Counted from the stretch's first letter, positions 8,521 to 17,825 are shown. The stretch: 64,000 nucleotides of DNA from an uncultured Bacilli bacterium (GCA_910589375.1 CAJUTK010000004.1:65792-129791); one strand, 5' to 3'. Numbers and translations are program-made. The notes: generated by a model from the sequence alone, not told the origin.

Positions 8521-9051
8521 ATGCACTTGATTTCATTTTTATATCGTACGCTTTTAACAATTGTAATAACTTTATTTCTTTTAATTGTAATAAAGCAAAA
8601 TACGGAGTTTAAAGAAGTATTTTATCATAAAGTATATGAAGAGCATTTTCCTTTTATAGAAGTGAATAAGTGGTATCAAAATTTATTTGGAACAACATTT
8701 CCTTTTCAAAAATATCTTGATACAAAAACAGTATTTAAAGAGAATTTATCTTATTCTAACAAGGAAGAGTATTTAGATGGAGTAAAGTTAACCGTTAGTG
8801 ATACTTATCCAGTTCCTGTGATTGCATCAGGATTAGTGGTTTTTGTGGGTGAGAAAGAGGGATATGGAAATGTAGTTATTGTAGAACAATTAGATGGAGT
8901 AGATTGTTGGTATGGAAACTTGTCCACTACTAATGTAAAATTATATGATTATGTAGAATCTGGTTCTTTATTAGGGGTTGTAGATAATGAATTATATTTA
9001 GTATATAAAGAAGAGGGAAATGCTATCTCTTATGAGAAATATTTATCATAA
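8521..9051 (+). CDS. spoIVFA: SpoIVFA-like sporulation protein with degenerate M23 (LytM) domain
   Basis: Residues 7-24 are a membrane anchor. The C-terminal half (SGLVVFVGEKEGYGNVVIVEQ onward) has the beta-sandwich pattern of M23 peptidases without the zinc-binding His/Asp residues. In sporulation SpoIVFA anchors and inhibits the SpoIVFB protease in the outer forespore membrane. At 176 residues it is shorter than the 264 of B. subtilis. The start has AGGTGATGAT just before it. The next gene, spoIVFB, overlaps its 3' end by 32 bases, which supports the pairing. Identification rests on fold and neighbour. Confidence 0.8.
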   Translation: MHLISFLYRTLLTIVITLFLLIVIKQNTEFKEVFYHKVYEEHFPFIEVNKWYQNLFGTTFPFQKYLDTKTVFKENLSYSNKEEYLDGVKLTVSDTYPVPVIASGLVVFVGEKEGYGNVVIVEQLDGVDCWYGNLSTTNVKLYDYVESGSLLGVVDNELYLVYKEEGNAISYEKYLS

Positions 9052-9751
9052 AGTTTATCTCCATCCTCTTCTTTATTTTTTTATGCTTCTTGCTACTTTA
9101 ACAGCTCATTTTCAAGAATTTTGCACATTTATGTTGATTATTTTTGTTCATGAATGTGGACATTTATTATTTGCATTTCTTTTTCAGTGGAAAATAGAAA
9201 GGGTTTTATTTCTACCTTTTGGGGGAATGATTCAGTTTAAAGAAAGATTAAATAAACCTATTTATCAGGAATTTTTTATTTTGATAGGGGGTCCCTTATT
9301 TCAAATTATTTTTTATCAGATATATCCAACAATTTATCATTATCCTTTATTAATATTTAACTTATTACCTATTTATCCTTTAGATGGATCGAAATTTCTA
9401 TTTTTATTTTGTAATCTTTTCATGAGCTATTATAAATGCTACTGGATGTTATTTATTTCTTCCTATATTACTGTTATTTTTCTACTGTTATCTTATCCAT
9501 CTTTATATGCTGTTATTTTTGGATGTTATCTATTGTTTCAAAATATCGATATGATAAAAGATTTATCTAATATTTTTCTAAAGTTCTTATTTGAGAGGTA
9601 TGAACAAGAATTTTTTTATTATCGTAAAAAGCTAATAAAACAAAATAATGTAAAAAAAATGATGAGAGATGTAAACACTATTTTCTTTTACAATGATACT
9701 TTTTATACGGAAAGAGAAGTTCTTAAAAGATATTTTTTAAATAAAAAGTGA
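9020..9751 (+). CDS. spoIVFB: SpoIVFB intramembrane site-2 metalloprotease
   Basis: M50B family intramembrane protease that in Bacillus cleaves pro-sigma-K in the mother cell. It has HECGH at residues 44-48 inside a hydrophobic helix and NLLPIYPLDG with Asp122 as third zinc ligand. 243 residues and at least six hydrophobic segments, ending in a basic C-terminal region that resembles the CBS-containing part of SpoIVFB only in position. The ATG at 9020 fits AGAGGG just upstream better than the ATG at 9032. It overlaps spoIVFA. Confidence 0.9.
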   Translation: MLSLMRNIYHKVYLHPLLYFFMLLATLTAHFQEFCTFMLIIFVHECGHLLFAFLFQWKIERVLFLPFGGMIQFKERLNKPIYQEFFILIGGPLFQIIFYQIYPTIYHYPLLIFNLLPIYPLDGSKFLFLFCNLFMSYYKCYWMLFISSYITVIFLLLSYPSLYAVIFGCYLLFQNIDMIKDLSNIFLKFLFERYEQEFFYYRKKLIKQNNVKKMMRDVNTIFFYNDTFYTEREVLKRYFLNKK

Positions 9752-9767
9752 TTACCTTAGTAATCAC
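9749..9767. terminator. Bidirectional terminator after spoIVFB
   Basis: GTGATTAC and GTAATCAC form the stem. AT-rich tails lie on both sides and the spoIVFB stop codon is inside the hairpin. It serves the converging gene at 9772 as well. Confidence 0.75.
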
Positions 9768-9771
9768 ATTA

Positions 9772-10734
9772 TTATTTTTCTATTGTATACTTTTTTTGAT
9801 GTTCACTAGTTGCTTCACTTGGTGTAATTTCTATTCCTAGTCGTATTCCTTTTTCTATCGTTTCTTCACTCATGATTGCTCTTCCACGAACATTTACAAG
9901 TATCTTTTCATGAGACTCATCAATCGTATATTTTCTAAATTCTCTTCTTAGAATATTTAAGTATTCATCAAATGGGCAAGAAATCATTTCTCTAGCCGCA
10001 ATTAAATAGAGATTGTCTAAAATAGAATTCATAGTGATTTCTTTAGAGTCCCAGTCTTTTGGAAACATAAAATCACCACCGCTTAATCTACAAGCTCCAA
10101 TTCCCATTTGTGTTTGATGATCATATAAACTTACTAATTTAGCAATCATACCAATACATACTAAATCTACAACACTATCATTGAAACATTCAAATCGATA
10201 CATTGGTTCTGGAATGTACATTCCCCACCAACCAGAGTCTGCTGCAATACATCTTGCTTGATACATATAAGGGGTAGTGTATAACTCTTGATCCCCAACT
10301 TGAAAATATTCTAAAGGAGCAACAACATGGTCGTCTCTTTTTTTTAGTTCTGCCAAGTTTTGAGCCTCTTTTTCTACTGTTCCCATTCTAACTCCTGGCT
10401 GTTTGATGAGAACTGTCTCACAGATGCCATTTCCATTTTTTAATACATAAACTAATTCAGTTCTACCCCAGTTAATAAAGTGAAAACCAAGAGCCTTTAC
10501 GTTAACATTGTGAACTTTTGCATAATGTTCTTTATATTTTTCTAACGCTCTCATTATTTTAGCATATTCATAATCTTTATCTTGAATTTCATTTACTTGA
10601 ATGTAGAAAGGCGCTACAAAATTAAGGCCTAAATTTCCATAACCACAATTATCGATAGTCCATTCTCCTGTTGATGCTGCTTCTGTTACCTCTACTCTTC
10701 CTGAACAACTGAATATTGGTTCTATAGGTTCCAT
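9772..10734 (-). CDS. Uncharacterised protein, possibly kinase-like
   Basis: I do not recognise this 320-residue soluble protein. Some features resemble a protein-kinase or aminoglycoside-kinase fold: a strand with VLIKQPG, a helix EKEAQNLAEL that could supply the paired Glu, a hinge-like LYTTPYMYQ, and later GACRLSGGDFMF. A canonical catalytic HxD loop and DFG are missing, so it may be a pseudokinase or something unrelated. It has six or so cysteines, no signal peptide and no membrane segment. GGAGG precedes the ATG. It is divergent from the gene at 10871, which is also unrecognised. Confidence 0.7.
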   Translation of the reverse strand: MEPIEPIFSCSGRVEVTEAASTGEWTIDNCGYGNLGLNFVAPFYIQVNEIQDKDYEYAKIMRALEKYKEHYAKVHNVNVKALGFHFINWGRTELVYVLKNGNGICETVLIKQPGVRMGTVEKEAQNLAELKKRDDHVVAPLEYFQVGDQELYTTPYMYQARCIAADSGWWGMYIPEPMYRFECFNDSVVDLVCIGMIAKLVSLYDHQTQMGIGACRLSGGDFMFPKDWDSKEITMNSILDNLYLIAAREMISCPFDEYLNILRREFRKYTIDESHEKILVNVRGRAIMSEETIEKGIRLGIEITPSEATSEHQKKYTIEK

Positions 10735-10870
10735 ATTGATTCCTCCGTTTTAAGTGCTATTATGATATCATAAAATAATAAGAAGAACAATCTAAAATTT
10801 ATGAATCATTATATAAATTTGAAACAATTATTATTAATTTATGTTATGATTTTAATAGGAGGTATTCTTT

Positions 10871-12094
10871 ATGGAAGATATCGAAATACTCTATAGAGAA
10901 GTATTAGAAAAATATCCTTGTATTACATATGAGGATAGTCGTGGAAATCCATTAAACTATCATTTAGCGAACGCTATTATTGCCTACTATACATTTTATT
11001 ATGGAATTGAACGTAAAGAACAGTCTTTTAAGTTTTATCCTATTACAGTGACAGAAGAAGAGACGGAAAGAATATATAAACAGGATATAAGAGATATAGT
11101 ATTAGAATCTGTTCGCAGTAAACAACCTATTGATATATTAATGACAAATAAAATACAAGAATATAGAAGAAAGATAGAAGAAAATAAAAAGTATGCTTTA
11201 GATACACCTATGGAACCATTTTATGGAAGCCCAAATTTTATGTTTGAAAGAGGTACTTATATCCTAAATTGTATGAGTAAATTGCCAGTAGAAATTCCTA
11301 ATTTGGAAAGTATTCATCAGAGATTACAAGATTTTATGGAAAAATATGGAAATATAAAAGTAAAATTTAAAGGAAACGTATATCCATTTTATACAGAAGA
11401 ATTTAAAAGAGATTATGATGAATTTGAAAAGGCCTACTGCCTTTTATTACAAACAGAAAAAGCTTTTTCAAAAGTAGCAGAGACGATATGGAAAGGTACA
11501 CTCACAGATCCTAGTAAGCACGATGATAGAAATTTCGCATATCTTATTCATACTTTTAAAACAGGTGGAATGATTTCTTTAGAAAACATAGGAAAAGTCT
11601 GTTGTTCTCTAGCAACTTCTAATCTTTTAACTCCTCCTTTTGGAAATGCAGGAATCATTTGCGATTTTGATAGCGAAGCAGTAGAAGCAATCTGCTCAAA
11701 AGATGCTGGAAGTTGGATGATTACTAAAAGAAGTTTTATAGATAGAATATTTCCAATTAATTGGCAACTTACAAATCCAGAGGGGGTGGGAGTTTGGTTT
11801 GAATGTCCACAAATATCTAAGTTACTTTTACCATCTGAAGTGGAGAAGGATGCTATTGAGCGTAATATAAAATATAACGGTGAAATATTAAATTATTCCA
11901 AAACAACTTGTTATTCTGAGATTTTTTTAAATGATAAGGTGAAGGCAATAGGGGTTTTTTATACCGATAATTGTCAAGATACAGTTGCTATTCAAGCTTA
12001 CGCAGAAAAATATCATCTCCCATTAGTTCATTTATCTTTACAAAAATTAAGAGAAAATGCAGGATTAGCCATATCTTCAGAATCAAAATTGTAA
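10871..12094 (+). CDS. Uncharacterised 407-residue protein
   Basis: Soluble protein with no recognised domain. The N-terminal third is helical and charged. The C-terminal half contains paired cysteines (GKVCCSLATSN), NYSKTTCYSEIFL and a final alpha/beta stretch (KAIGVFYTDN, then AIQAYAEKYHLPLVHL) resembling a Rossmann-like end. TAGGAGG lies eight bases before the ATG. It is transcribed alone, divergent from the gene at 9772 and upstream of the rplU promoter. Base composition is like that of its neighbours, so nothing indicates recent transfer. Function unknown. Confidence 0.75.
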   Translation: MEDIEILYREVLEKYPCITYEDSRGNPLNYHLANAIIAYYTFYYGIERKEQSFKFYPITVTEEETERIYKQDIRDIVLESVRSKQPIDILMTNKIQEYRRKIEENKKYALDTPMEPFYGSPNFMFERGTYILNCMSKLPVEIPNLESIHQRLQDFMEKYGNIKVKFKGNVYPFYTEEFKRDYDEFEKAYCLLLQTEKAFSKVAETIWKGTLTDPSKHDDRNFAYLIHTFKTGGMISLENIGKVCCSLATSNLLTPPFGNAGIICDFDSEAVEAICSKDAGSWMITKRSFIDRIFPINWQLTNPEGVGVWFECPQISKLLLPSEVEKDAIERNIKYNGEILNYSKTTCYSEIFLNDKVKAIGVFYTDNCQDTVAIQAYAEKYHLPLVHLSLQKLRENAGLAISSESKL

Positions 12095-12130
12095 TTTTTA
12101 TTAAAAAAACTATAAAAACTATTGATTTAA

Positions 12131-12159
12131 TTGACAAATAAAGGGTTATGTGCTACAAT
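12131..12159 (+). promoter_or_regulatory. Sigma-A promoter of rplU-prp-rpmA
   Basis: TTGACA at 12131-12136, a 17-base spacer and TACAAT at 12154-12159. It drives the ribosomal protein operon and its leader. Confidence 0.85.
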
Positions 12160-12164
12160 TTAAT

Positions 12165-12245
12165 ACTGTGTAGAGCCTCATTCTACAACCGCACGGATAG
12201 GTAGAGTATGAGAAGAACCTTAATGGCGAGTCTGAGATTTAATAA
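12165..12245 (+). promoter_or_regulatory. L21 leader, structured 5' UTR of rplU
   Basis: The roughly 80-base leader contains ACTGTGTAGAGCCTCATTCT and GCACGGATAGGTAGAGTATG, resembling the conserved L21 leader found before rplU in Bacillota. That leader is thought to let L21 bind its own mRNA. Assignment is by position and conserved words; the fold was not computed. Confidence 0.65.
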
Positions 12246-12256
12246 AGGAGGATAAT

Positions 12257-12559
12257 ATGAAAGCAGTTATTGAAACTGGTGGAAAACAATATTATGTTGA
12301 AGAAGGTACTGTTCTTTACATCGAAAAATTAGATGAAGAAGCAGGAAAAACTGTTACTTTTGATAAAGTTTTAATGGTAGATAACAAGGTAGGACAACCT
12401 TATTTAACAAATGCTGTTGTAACAGGTGAAATTGTAAAACATGGTAAAACTAAGAAGATTATTGTTTACAAATATAATCAAAAGAAGAACTACCGTAGAA
12501 AACAAGGACACCGTCAACCATATACAAAGGTAGAAATTAAAAGTATTAAAGTAAAATAG
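12257..12559 (+). CDS. rplU: Large ribosomal subunit protein bL21
   Basis: 100-residue protein with the full L21 pattern: MKAVIETGGKQYYVEEGT at the start, then VLMV, and the basic C-terminal KYNQKKNYRRKQGHRQPYT that contacts 23S rRNA. AAAGGAGG precedes the ATG. First gene of rplU-prp-rpmA. Confidence 0.98.
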   Translation: MKAVIETGGKQYYVEEGTVLYIEKLDEEAGKTVTFDKVLMVDNKVGQPYLTNAVVTGEIVKHGKTKKIIVYKYNQKKNYRRKQGHRQPYTKVEIKSIKVK

Positions 12560-12560
12560 T

Positions 12561-12866
12561 ATGATTACAATTACAGTAAAACAAAAAGAAGAAAAAAATC
12601 ATTATATCAAGGTAGAAGGACATGCAGGATATGCCGATGATGGATTCGATATTGTCTGTGCATCTGTATCTTGTATCTGTATTACGAGCATAAATGCTTT
12701 AATTAGTATTGATGAGGAATGCATTGTATATACAGAAGATGATGGCTTTCTAGAAGTAGGAATCATGAAGCATGATAGAGTAATTGATATATTAGTAGAC
12801 AATATGTTAAATTTACTTGAAAGTCTTGCAAATGATTACCCAGAATATATAAAAATATTAAGATAG
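12561..12866 (+). CDS. prp: Ribosomal-processing cysteine protease Prp
   Basis: Prp removes the N-terminal extension of bL27 in Bacillota. The product has 101 residues, with the catalytic His in GHAGYADDGFD (H21) and Cys in VCASVS (C33), matching the H22/C34 dyad described for S. aureus. Its ATG follows the rplU stop by one base and has no clear ribosome-binding site of its own, so it is probably translated by coupling. The downstream bL27 carries the matching cleavable extension. Confidence 0.95.
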   Translation: MITITVKQKEEKNHYIKVEGHAGYADDGFDIVCASVSCICITSINALISIDEECIVYTEDDGFLEVGIMKHDRVIDILVDNMLNLLESLANDYPEYIKILR

Positions 12867-12879
12867 GGAGGTGCCATCT

Positions 12880-13167
12880 ATGAAATTGATGACATTAAAT
12901 ATCCAATTATTTGCCCATAAAAAAGGTCAAGGTTCAACAAAGAACGGTAGAGATTCTATTTCTAAGAGATTAGGTGCAAAAGCAGCTGATGGAGAATATG
13001 TATCAGGTGGATCAATTCTTTATCGTCAAAGAGGAACTAAAATTTATCCAGGTACTAATGTAGGTATTGGATCTGATGATACTGTTTATGCTAAGATTAG
13101 TGGATATGTAAAATTTGAACGTGTAGGAAAAGATAAAAAACAAGTTAGTGTTTATCCAGAAATGTAA
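12880..13167 (+). CDS. rpmA: Large ribosomal subunit protein bL27 with cleavable N-terminus
   Basis: 95 residues. The N-terminus MKLMTLNIQLFA is the Prp-processed extension; cleavage after FA exposes HKKGQGSTKNGRDS, the conserved mature start of bL27 that reaches the peptidyl transferase centre. GGGAGG lies eight bases before the ATG at 12880, which fixes the start. A TTG-type earlier start would disrupt this. Last gene of the operon. Confidence 0.97.
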   Translation: MKLMTLNIQLFAHKKGQGSTKNGRDSISKRLGAKAADGEYVSGGSILYRQRGTKIYPGTNVGIGSDDTVYAKISGYVKFERVGKDKKQVSVYPEM

Positions 13168-13188
13168 TAGGCTTCGGCCTATTTTTTT
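13166..13188 (+). terminator. Intrinsic terminator of the rplU operon
   Basis: AATAGGC, TTCG loop, GCCTATT and a run of T. It overlaps the rpmA stop codon. Confidence 0.95.
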
Positions 13189-13245
13189 GTGGCTATCTAT
13201 TTTGGAATTTTTATGATATGATAAATTTATAGTAAAGGTGAATAA

Positions 13246-14937
13246 ATGATGGTAGAAGAAGAAAAGAATGAACCATTAGTAGAAAGTGAAAAGGATGAAT
13301 CTACTGTGGAAATAGAAAATTTAGAAAAAATAAAAGAAACGGAGAAACTAAAAGAAGACGTTGAGAAAAAAGATCAACCAGTAGAAGATAAGAAAAAAGA
13401 AAATCCTAAAAACAAGAAAAAAATAATTATTGCACTATCTTGTGTATTTTCTTTAATATTAGTAACAGTTATTATTTTCTTAGTAATGGGAAGTGGAAAA
13501 AGAGAAAAACCAGTAGAAGAAGAAACGGATAAGTTGCCATTACCAGAACTTGCAGATGGCGCTAGAGGAGAACTAGGAATTGATAAAAATATCAATGAAG
13601 AAGTAATTGATCAATACTTGAATCGTAGTGATTCTGTATACCGTGATATGCGTATGTTAGAAGATCCAGGAGATTATGAATCTATTGGTGGAGATTCTAT
13701 GTTATCAGGCTATATTAAGGGATTTGAGATTATTCCTTTACCATATATTATGGAAGTGTCAGGACTTCCTGAAAGTGTAGGGAATACTTATCAGGGAAGA
13801 ACCTTATTTAGTGTTACTGATGATGGAAAATACATTGCTAATTATGAGGAATCTATGAGTATTATAGAAAAATATTTTCCAAAAGATAAATATATCTTCC
13901 TAATGTGTGGAGGAGGAGGGTATGCTGGTATGATGAAAAACTTCTTAGTTTCATTAGGCTGGGATACTACAAAAATCTATGTTATAGGAGGATATTGGTT
14001 TTATAAAGGAGAAAATAACGTAGAAGTAAAAAAAGTAGTTGATGGTAAAACTAGCTATGACTTTGAAAATGTTCCTTATATTAAGATTGATTTTGCTAAA
14101 TTAACAAAAGCAAATATAGAATTAAAAACATCCCATGTAAATGTTGAGAAAGTAAATCTAAGTCCTCAAAAATTATCTTTAGTAGTAGGAGAAAAATATA
14201 ATTTAACTGCTACCATATTACCAACTAATGCAACAGAAAAAAGAGTAATTTGGAAGACTAGTGATGAAAGTATTGTAACGGTAGATAGTGGATCTTTAGT
14301 GGCCCAAAAAGAAGGAACTGTTTCTATTACCGTTAAAACATTAGATGGGGAATTTGTGGCAACTACAGAAGTAACGGTAACAAAAAAACCAGTAGTAAAC
14401 TATCTTACGTTAAGTGATATATCTGAAGAATTAAAACAATATAATGATATAGAAAAGAGAATAAAACAGGATTGGGAAGAACATGACAAGTTAGTACTTG
14501 ATGAAGATAAAAAAATAAAGGAAGAATGCTGGGATGAAGAAGGTGTACAAACTGAAGAATGCCAAAAAATAGATGAGAAGTATTGGGATATGGAAGAACA
14601 AAATCGTACATTGCAAAGAAATGTTATCGATAATTTAATGAATAATAAGAAAACATTTATTGTATTGTTTGAAGAACCTGCTTGTTATGAAAGGGACTTT
14701 TCTCCTTCTATTTCAACACAAAAAATATTAAAAAATAATAAAATTTCTCATTTTGTTGTCGATCCATCGCTTGATAGTGAATTTGAACAATCAAAGCTAT
14801 ATTTTAAAAATCATTCTGAGGCTTTTATGGTTATTGTGAAAGATGGAAAAATATATGCTTATGCAAAAGATGATGCTACTTTTAAGAAAGATGCAGATTT
14901 AAAAAAATGGATAGGGAAATATATAGAGATAAAATAA
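13246..14937 (+). CDS. Membrane-anchored protein with rhodanese-like, Ig-like and thioredoxin-like parts
   Basis: 563 residues. Residues 1-58 are strongly charged and cytoplasmic, and 59-81 are one transmembrane helix, so the rest should lie outside the cell. Residues about 115-260 resemble a rhodanese domain, with Cys221 in MCGGGGYAG at the position of the active-site loop. Residues about 298-380 form a bacterial Ig-like (BIG2) domain, including LSLVVGEKYNL and ATILPTNATEK. The last 110 residues (TFIVLFEEPACYE and later FMVIVKDGKIYAY) have a thioredoxin-like strand order with a single Cys. A sulfur-transfer or redox role on the cell surface is inferred only from folds. Confidence 0.75.
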   Translation: MMVEEEKNEPLVESEKDESTVEIENLEKIKETEKLKEDVEKKDQPVEDKKKENPKNKKKIIIALSCVFSLILVTVIIFLVMGSGKREKPVEEETDKLPLPELADGARGELGIDKNINEEVIDQYLNRSDSVYRDMRMLEDPGDYESIGGDSMLSGYIKGFEIIPLPYIMEVSGLPESVGNTYQGRTLFSVTDDGKYIANYEESMSIIEKYFPKDKYIFLMCGGGGYAGMMKNFLVSLGWDTTKIYVIGGYWFYKGENNVEVKKVVDGKTSYDFENVPYIKIDFAKLTKANIELKTSHVNVEKVNLSPQKLSLVVGEKYNLTATILPTNATEKRVIWKTSDESIVTVDSGSLVAQKEGTVSITVKTLDGEFVATTEVTVTKKPVVNYLTLSDISEELKQYNDIEKRIKQDWEEHDKLVLDEDKKIKEECWDEEGVQTEECQKIDEKYWDMEEQNRTLQRNVIDNLMNNKKTFIVLFEEPACYERDFSPSISTQKILKNNKISHFVVDPSLDSEFEQSKLYFKNHSEAFMVIVKDGKIYAYAKDDATFKKDADLKKWIGKYIEIK

Positions 14938-14962
14938 AAAAGGAATTAATTTTCCTTTTTTT
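14936..14962. terminator. Bidirectional terminator between converging genes
   Basis: AAAAAAGGAA and TTCCTTTTTT form a stem with A- and T-runs on both strands. It overlaps the 3' end of the reverse-strand gene at 14946. Confidence 0.75.
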
Positions 14963-17684
14963 GCATGGATAAAACCAATTGTTTAACACCTTTTGTAGCG
15001 ATTGCTTCTTTCACAAGAGAAATTGCCTCTTTCATTTCTTTTACTGCTCTTTCATCATAAGGAAGACATTTGCTATCGATTAGATGTTGATTAGTTACTA
15101 CTACATACCAATCTTCTGTAAAGAAGACATATTCTATTCCATGAGGTTGTACTCTTTTAAACTCTTTTCTTTCTTCTTCAGAGGCCAATTCATAATTGAT
15201 TCCATTAATAATATTTAACGCTTTTTGTTGTTTTAAGTAATCTTCTTCATTCTTAAAATCGCAAGCTTGTACATTTATTCTTGGATCTTGATAATGTATT
15301 TTGCTTTTTCCATATACTAATGAAGCTAGAAAACATTTTGGTTCTTGATGAACAATATTTAGTTGTTTGTGGTATTCATCAGTTTCCCTGTAGAGTGGAT
15401 CTTTTTTTTCTAAGATAGTTGGAGTAGGAATATCAGATGGCCACTGGGTACTTTCAGGTTTGTTATAAGAACTCCTTCCAATGGTAGCTACCTTAATCCA
15501 TTCTTTTTCTTCCTCTTCTTTACTACGCCCAACAATCGCTTCAACACCTTTCATAAAGGCATCTTGGATTGCTTCGATGCTTTGATTAAATAAATTACAT
15601 TCAGAAAAGTGTTGAGACTTAGCGATTAGTTCAATACTATTTGCAATCAATAATTCTCCATTTCTTTTTAATGGACTAAAAGCGGCTGGATTCCCATCAG
15701 GATCATAAATGATTAGAATTCTTCCACTCTCACAAAGCAATGCGTGTAAAAGGTGATTATGAGCGATATCTAAAACTCGAATACAGCAACTTGCACGATA
15801 TCCTAAAACAAAACCTATGACATCGTGTAACTTCATAGTTTCAAAACGGTATCCATTTTTTAATCTTCCTTCCACATAAGGAATAGAAGAAGTTGTTCTT
15901 TTTAATTGTTGTTCAAATATTTTAATAGATTCTGCATATATTTCATTATTTGAGTGTTTTGTTTTATTACCAATACCGATTTCTCCAATGACGTTTTCTA
16001 AAGAGTGACAATTAGGCGGAATTGGGTAATTGACTGTATTTAATTTTTCTTTTAAAATAATTTCCACTTTTGGGAATGTAAGATGATCATGGCATAATTC
16101 TTTTAATTCATCAAATTGGTTAAAAAGATAGTACCAACTTTTAGCCATATTAGACGTATCAAAAAGATGATTTATTTGTCCACTTTGAAATAGAAAAATG
16201 GAAAATCCTGGATGTGGAATAGGTTCATACTTTTTCCCATTTTGCTTTAATTCAGTGTCTTTTACAATTAACTTGCTGACATTATCTAAAAAATGCTTTG
16301 TAACTTTTCCGTAGGTTCCTTCTAACATAGCAACAGCTCTTTCTAAACCAACAGCACAATATAATTTAATGGCTTTTGAATAAATATCGGATATTTCATC
16401 TTGTGTTTCATCTTTTAGATAACTTACTAATTTATTAATGTGTTTTACATTTAATCTTAGTATTTGAATAGGAGAGATTCCATTTAGGTAATCCATATAT
16501 CTAGAAGATAATCCGTATCTTACAAAGAACATACTCTTTAAATCAGTAGGCCTAAAAAATAGGGAAACAGCAGTTGGTTTATCAATGTTTAAAAGAGAAT
16601 TCTTTAATAGAGGAAAAATTTCTTTCTTTTCTGCATCTGTATAATGTTCTTGAAATAGTTTATCAAACATATAGGAAATGAATTCATCACATTTTTCTCC
16701 ACTAGTCATAATCTTTACAATAGTTTGAAAAATAGAAAAATAGTTATCGCTTTCTAACCATTCAAAGTCCAAGTATTTTGGAGATAGTATACTACCATCT
16801 TGAATAGCATTTCCAATAAATTCTACCAAAGCTTCGCTTAATCTTTCTTTGTCAACAACGTTTTCATTTGCATCCATTAATACTATAAACTCGCGTATTG
16901 TAAGGGAATATAGGGAGGAATTTATTTCAAATTTTTTATTTTCTTTACCTAAAAAATAAACTTTACTTCTTAATAAATGTCCAAGAGATCTTTTGTCATT
17001 GGTATCGTAAAAATGGTTAAACATCTTCGTCTCTGTAAATACTTGTAGAAAATCTGGTGGGAGTAAAAGTGTAGATTCGTAATTATTTAAAAACTTGCAG
17101 AAGCTAACTTTTTCTTTTGGTGTAGCCATGTGGTAAAGAGGTCCAGTAACAGTAGCTTGGAAAAATGCTGGAATATTTATACCATTAATAGTTTTTGATG
17201 GTACTTTTTTTGAGAATAGGATAATCATTTGATAATAGGTATTAAATGGAAGAGAGTCTAATATAAATTGACTTTTAATAGTTCTAAGAAAAAGTTCAAA
17301 GATACGCATTTTCTCTTTAGAAAAATAAAATTTACCAGCTTTTTTCTTTTTCTCTAATTCTGTTGAGTGATAGAATTTATTTCCTTGAATGGTTTCTAAA
17401 AGCACTTCGTCACTAATATTTCCAATTCCTAATAATCTTTTTTGACAACCAGAGTCTTGCCAGATTCTTTCTTGAATAGCGCTTCCTACATAGCGAAATA
17501 CCATAGGCATAATGGTAGTATCTTTATTATAAATAGCGTTTCTTAATATTTTTTCATCAGAAAATATTTCATCTCTTTCTTCTTCTGTAGTATCTTTAAA
17601 AATGGAATATAGTTTTTTCCTTTCAAAATAGTAAGGTGCTTTTCTAAGTTTTTCCTTTATTCTTTCTATTTCTAGTGCTTCCAT
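14946..17684 (-). CDS. Large uncharacterised 912-residue protein
   Basis: I do not recognise this protein. It has no signal peptide or membrane segment. Residues 1-500 are mostly helical and repeat-poor, in the manner of an alpha-solenoid. Around residues 615-690 there is a compact alpha/beta unit containing VLGYRASCCIRVLDIAHNH, LIIYDPDGNPAAFSPLKRNG. This combination of paired cysteines, 'D-x-D-G-N' and 'R-N-G' recalls PcfJ-like or acetyltransferase-like cores but is not diagnostic. GGAGG precedes the ATG. It ends at a bidirectional terminator and stands alone. Confidence 0.75.
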   Translation of the reverse strand: MEALEIERIKEKLRKAPYYFERKKLYSIFKDTTEEERDEIFSDEKILRNAIYNKDTTIMPMVFRYVGSAIQERIWQDSGCQKRLLGIGNISDEVLLETIQGNKFYHSTELEKKKKAGKFYFSKEKMRIFELFLRTIKSQFILDSLPFNTYYQMIILFSKKVPSKTINGINIPAFFQATVTGPLYHMATPKEKVSFCKFLNNYESTLLLPPDFLQVFTETKMFNHFYDTNDKRSLGHLLRSKVYFLGKENKKFEINSSLYSLTIREFIVLMDANENVVDKERLSEALVEFIGNAIQDGSILSPKYLDFEWLESDNYFSIFQTIVKIMTSGEKCDEFISYMFDKLFQEHYTDAEKKEIFPLLKNSLLNIDKPTAVSLFFRPTDLKSMFFVRYGLSSRYMDYLNGISPIQILRLNVKHINKLVSYLKDETQDEISDIYSKAIKLYCAVGLERAVAMLEGTYGKVTKHFLDNVSKLIVKDTELKQNGKKYEPIPHPGFSIFLFQSGQINHLFDTSNMAKSWYYLFNQFDELKELCHDHLTFPKVEIILKEKLNTVNYPIPPNCHSLENVIGEIGIGNKTKHSNNEIYAESIKIFEQQLKRTTSSIPYVEGRLKNGYRFETMKLHDVIGFVLGYRASCCIRVLDIAHNHLLHALLCESGRILIIYDPDGNPAAFSPLKRNGELLIANSIELIAKSQHFSECNLFNQSIEAIQDAFMKGVEAIVGRSKEEEEKEWIKVATIGRSSYNKPESTQWPSDIPTPTILEKKDPLYRETDEYHKQLNIVHQEPKCFLASLVYGKSKIHYQDPRINVQACDFKNEEDYLKQQKALNIINGINYELASEEERKEFKRVQPHGIEYVFFTEDWYVVVTNQHLIDSKCLPYDERAVKEMKEAISLVKEAIATKGVKQLVLSMQKKEN

Positions 17685-17763
17685 AATTACCTCCTAAAAC
17701 AGTATAATATTATAGTAGAAAGTAAAAATAATTTCAATAGAAACTATAATTCCTTTCTCAAAT

Positions 17764-17790
17764 AAAAAAACTAGCGCTTGCTAGTCTTTT
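17764..17790 (-). terminator. Intrinsic terminator on the reverse strand
   Basis: On the minus strand ACTAGC, AAGC loop, GCTAGT and a T-run. It sits immediately behind the stop codon of the shifted reading frame of the gene at 17826-18245 (stop at 17789-17791), which supports that frame being the true 3' end. Confidence 0.8.
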
Positions 17791-17825
17791 ATTTTTGAAC
17801 AGCTTTACTATTTTGCTTTTCGTAG

